Positions 63,636 through 64,000 of a DNA stretch of 64,000 nt are shown in pieces. Where the stretch lies: contig JAEWGT010000004.1 in NCBI GenBank assembly GCA_023388175.1, positions 37,967-101,966 on the forward strand, in the 5' to 3' direction. Both the position numbers and the translations under genes were made by a program. Source of the DNA: Pseudomonadota bacterium. Its GTDB lineage: Bacteria > Pseudomonadota > Alphaproteobacteria > Rhizobiales > Devosiaceae. Positions within the stretch are counted from its first letter, which is position 1; the number at the start of each line of letters is the position of its first letter. The notes beneath the pieces are model-generated. The model made no database searches, was not told the origin of the DNA, and saw only the letters and a program-made list of their open reading frames with translations.

Positions 63636-63923
63636 TCAGGCTCTGGCGCGTGCTCGACAGGAGCATTCCGTCGGGATGCCGGGAAATTCTTTCCCGACTT
63701 CCGACACTTCGTAGCCGAGCGCTTTCACGCAACCAAACAAGTCGGCGAGGTCGAACCCCTGGCCACTGCGGACGGTCATGCTTGCGCCGCTCAGCGAAAC
63801 TCCGACATAGGCAATGCCCGGGAGCCGATTGACCGCGTTCTCCAGCACCTGGACGCAGCCGTCGCAGGCCATCCCGGCGATCCCGATCGTCAGCTTCTCC
63901 CCGACCCCCAGGACGTCATGCAT
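63636..63923 (-). CDS. Heavy-metal-associated (HMA) domain protein
   Basis: A 95-residue, single-domain metallochaperone-like protein. The MxCxxC metal site is in IAGMACDGCVQVLENAVNRLPGI, followed by VSLSGASMTV and VKALGYEV, the standard ferredoxin-like HMA core. The C-terminus adds a Cys pair-containing tail (TECSCRARARA). I chose the ATG at 63923, whose first bases overlap the stop of the incomplete upstream gene, implying coupling. Confidence 0.85.
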   Translation of the reverse strand: MHDVLGVGEKLTIGIAGMACDGCVQVLENAVNRLPGIAYVGVSLSGASMTVRSGQGFDLADLFGCVKALGYEVSEVGKEFPGIPTECSCRARARA

Positions 63924-64000
63924 CGAAGCTGACCTTGCCGGCCATGTCGAACTCGTAGACATCGTCCCGGAAACTGACGACCCCGTTCCGGTTCGCCCAC
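63916..64000 (-). CDS. C-terminal end of an incomplete gene at right edge
   Basis: A minus-strand frame enters from the right edge and ends at TGA (63916-63918), giving a last segment that includes VVSFRDDVYEFDMAGK and ends VSFDA. It overlaps the HMA gene start by 8 bp. Too little is present to name a family. Confidence 0.5.
   Translation of the reverse strand, partial: WANRNGVVSFRDDVYEFDMAGKVSFDA

Overview
The window reads as chromosome of a GC-rich alphaproteobacterium of the order Hyphomicrobiales, most like a Devosia-type organism. This rests on gene order (lptFG-surA-pdxA-rsmA, gmk-yicC-mltG-fabF-acpP-fabG-fabD, rpsF-rpsR-rplI-dnaB-alr-radA-cvpA-purF), on protein style, and on dispersed CGTCATT(C/G)CC palindromes in two spacers. 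The genus is an inference from memory of these gene orders.

Bases 1 to about 49,400 are core genome. In order they hold: a DEAD-box helicase, ndk, a glycosyltransferase and an ABC-F ATPase; a tandem pair of secreted DUF4344 metallopeptidase-like proteins; yitT, holC, lptF, lptG, surA, pdxA, rsmA and an MFS exporter; gmk-yicC-mltG and the fatty-acid genes fabF-acpP-fabG-fabD; a lipoprotein; the ribosomal cluster rpsF-rpsR-rplI, then dnaB, alr, radA, cvpA, purF, an SDR and a GNAT; a CorC-type CBS protein, der and a TPR membrane protein; an acyltransferase, a PLP enzyme, guaA, tspO, a NOP2/RsmB methyltransferase and guaB; two tandem DHA2-type MFS exporters; and rlmE and ppx.

At 49,420 there is a tRNA-Gln(CTG). 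Everything after it looks like accessory DNA of a tRNA-anchored genomic island whose far end lies outside the window. The first module (49.8-55.7 kb) is the most interesting part. It is a translationally coupled minus-strand operon encoding (i) a ComEC/Rec2-like metallo-beta-lactamase-fold protein whose Ser/Thr-rich tail ends in Arg-Gly-Gly, (ii) a single-chain E2-E1-JAB protein with conserved candidate catalytic residues, and (iii) a patatin-like phospholipase. A divergent pair, an XRE repressor and an ImmA/IrrE-type metallopeptidase, faces it across a palindromic operator. This is the layout of a type II CBASS locus (CapV, Cap2, Cap3 with CapH/CapP-like control) without a CD-NTase. My hypothesis is that the diglycine-tailed hydrolase takes the place of the cyclase or ubiquitin as the protein that is conjugated.

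Downstream are an unrecognised 204-aa protein with a small winged-HTH protein, a probable copper-response operon (glutaredoxin-MauE fusion plus a DUF305 protein) behind a CueR-like operator, a HEPN-motif protein, and a full arsenic operon (arsR, thioredoxin-type arsC, arsN2, acr3, glutaredoxin-type arsC, arsH). A decayed MFS pseudogene follows. At the right edge a small HMA metal-binding protein is coupled to an incomplete gene.
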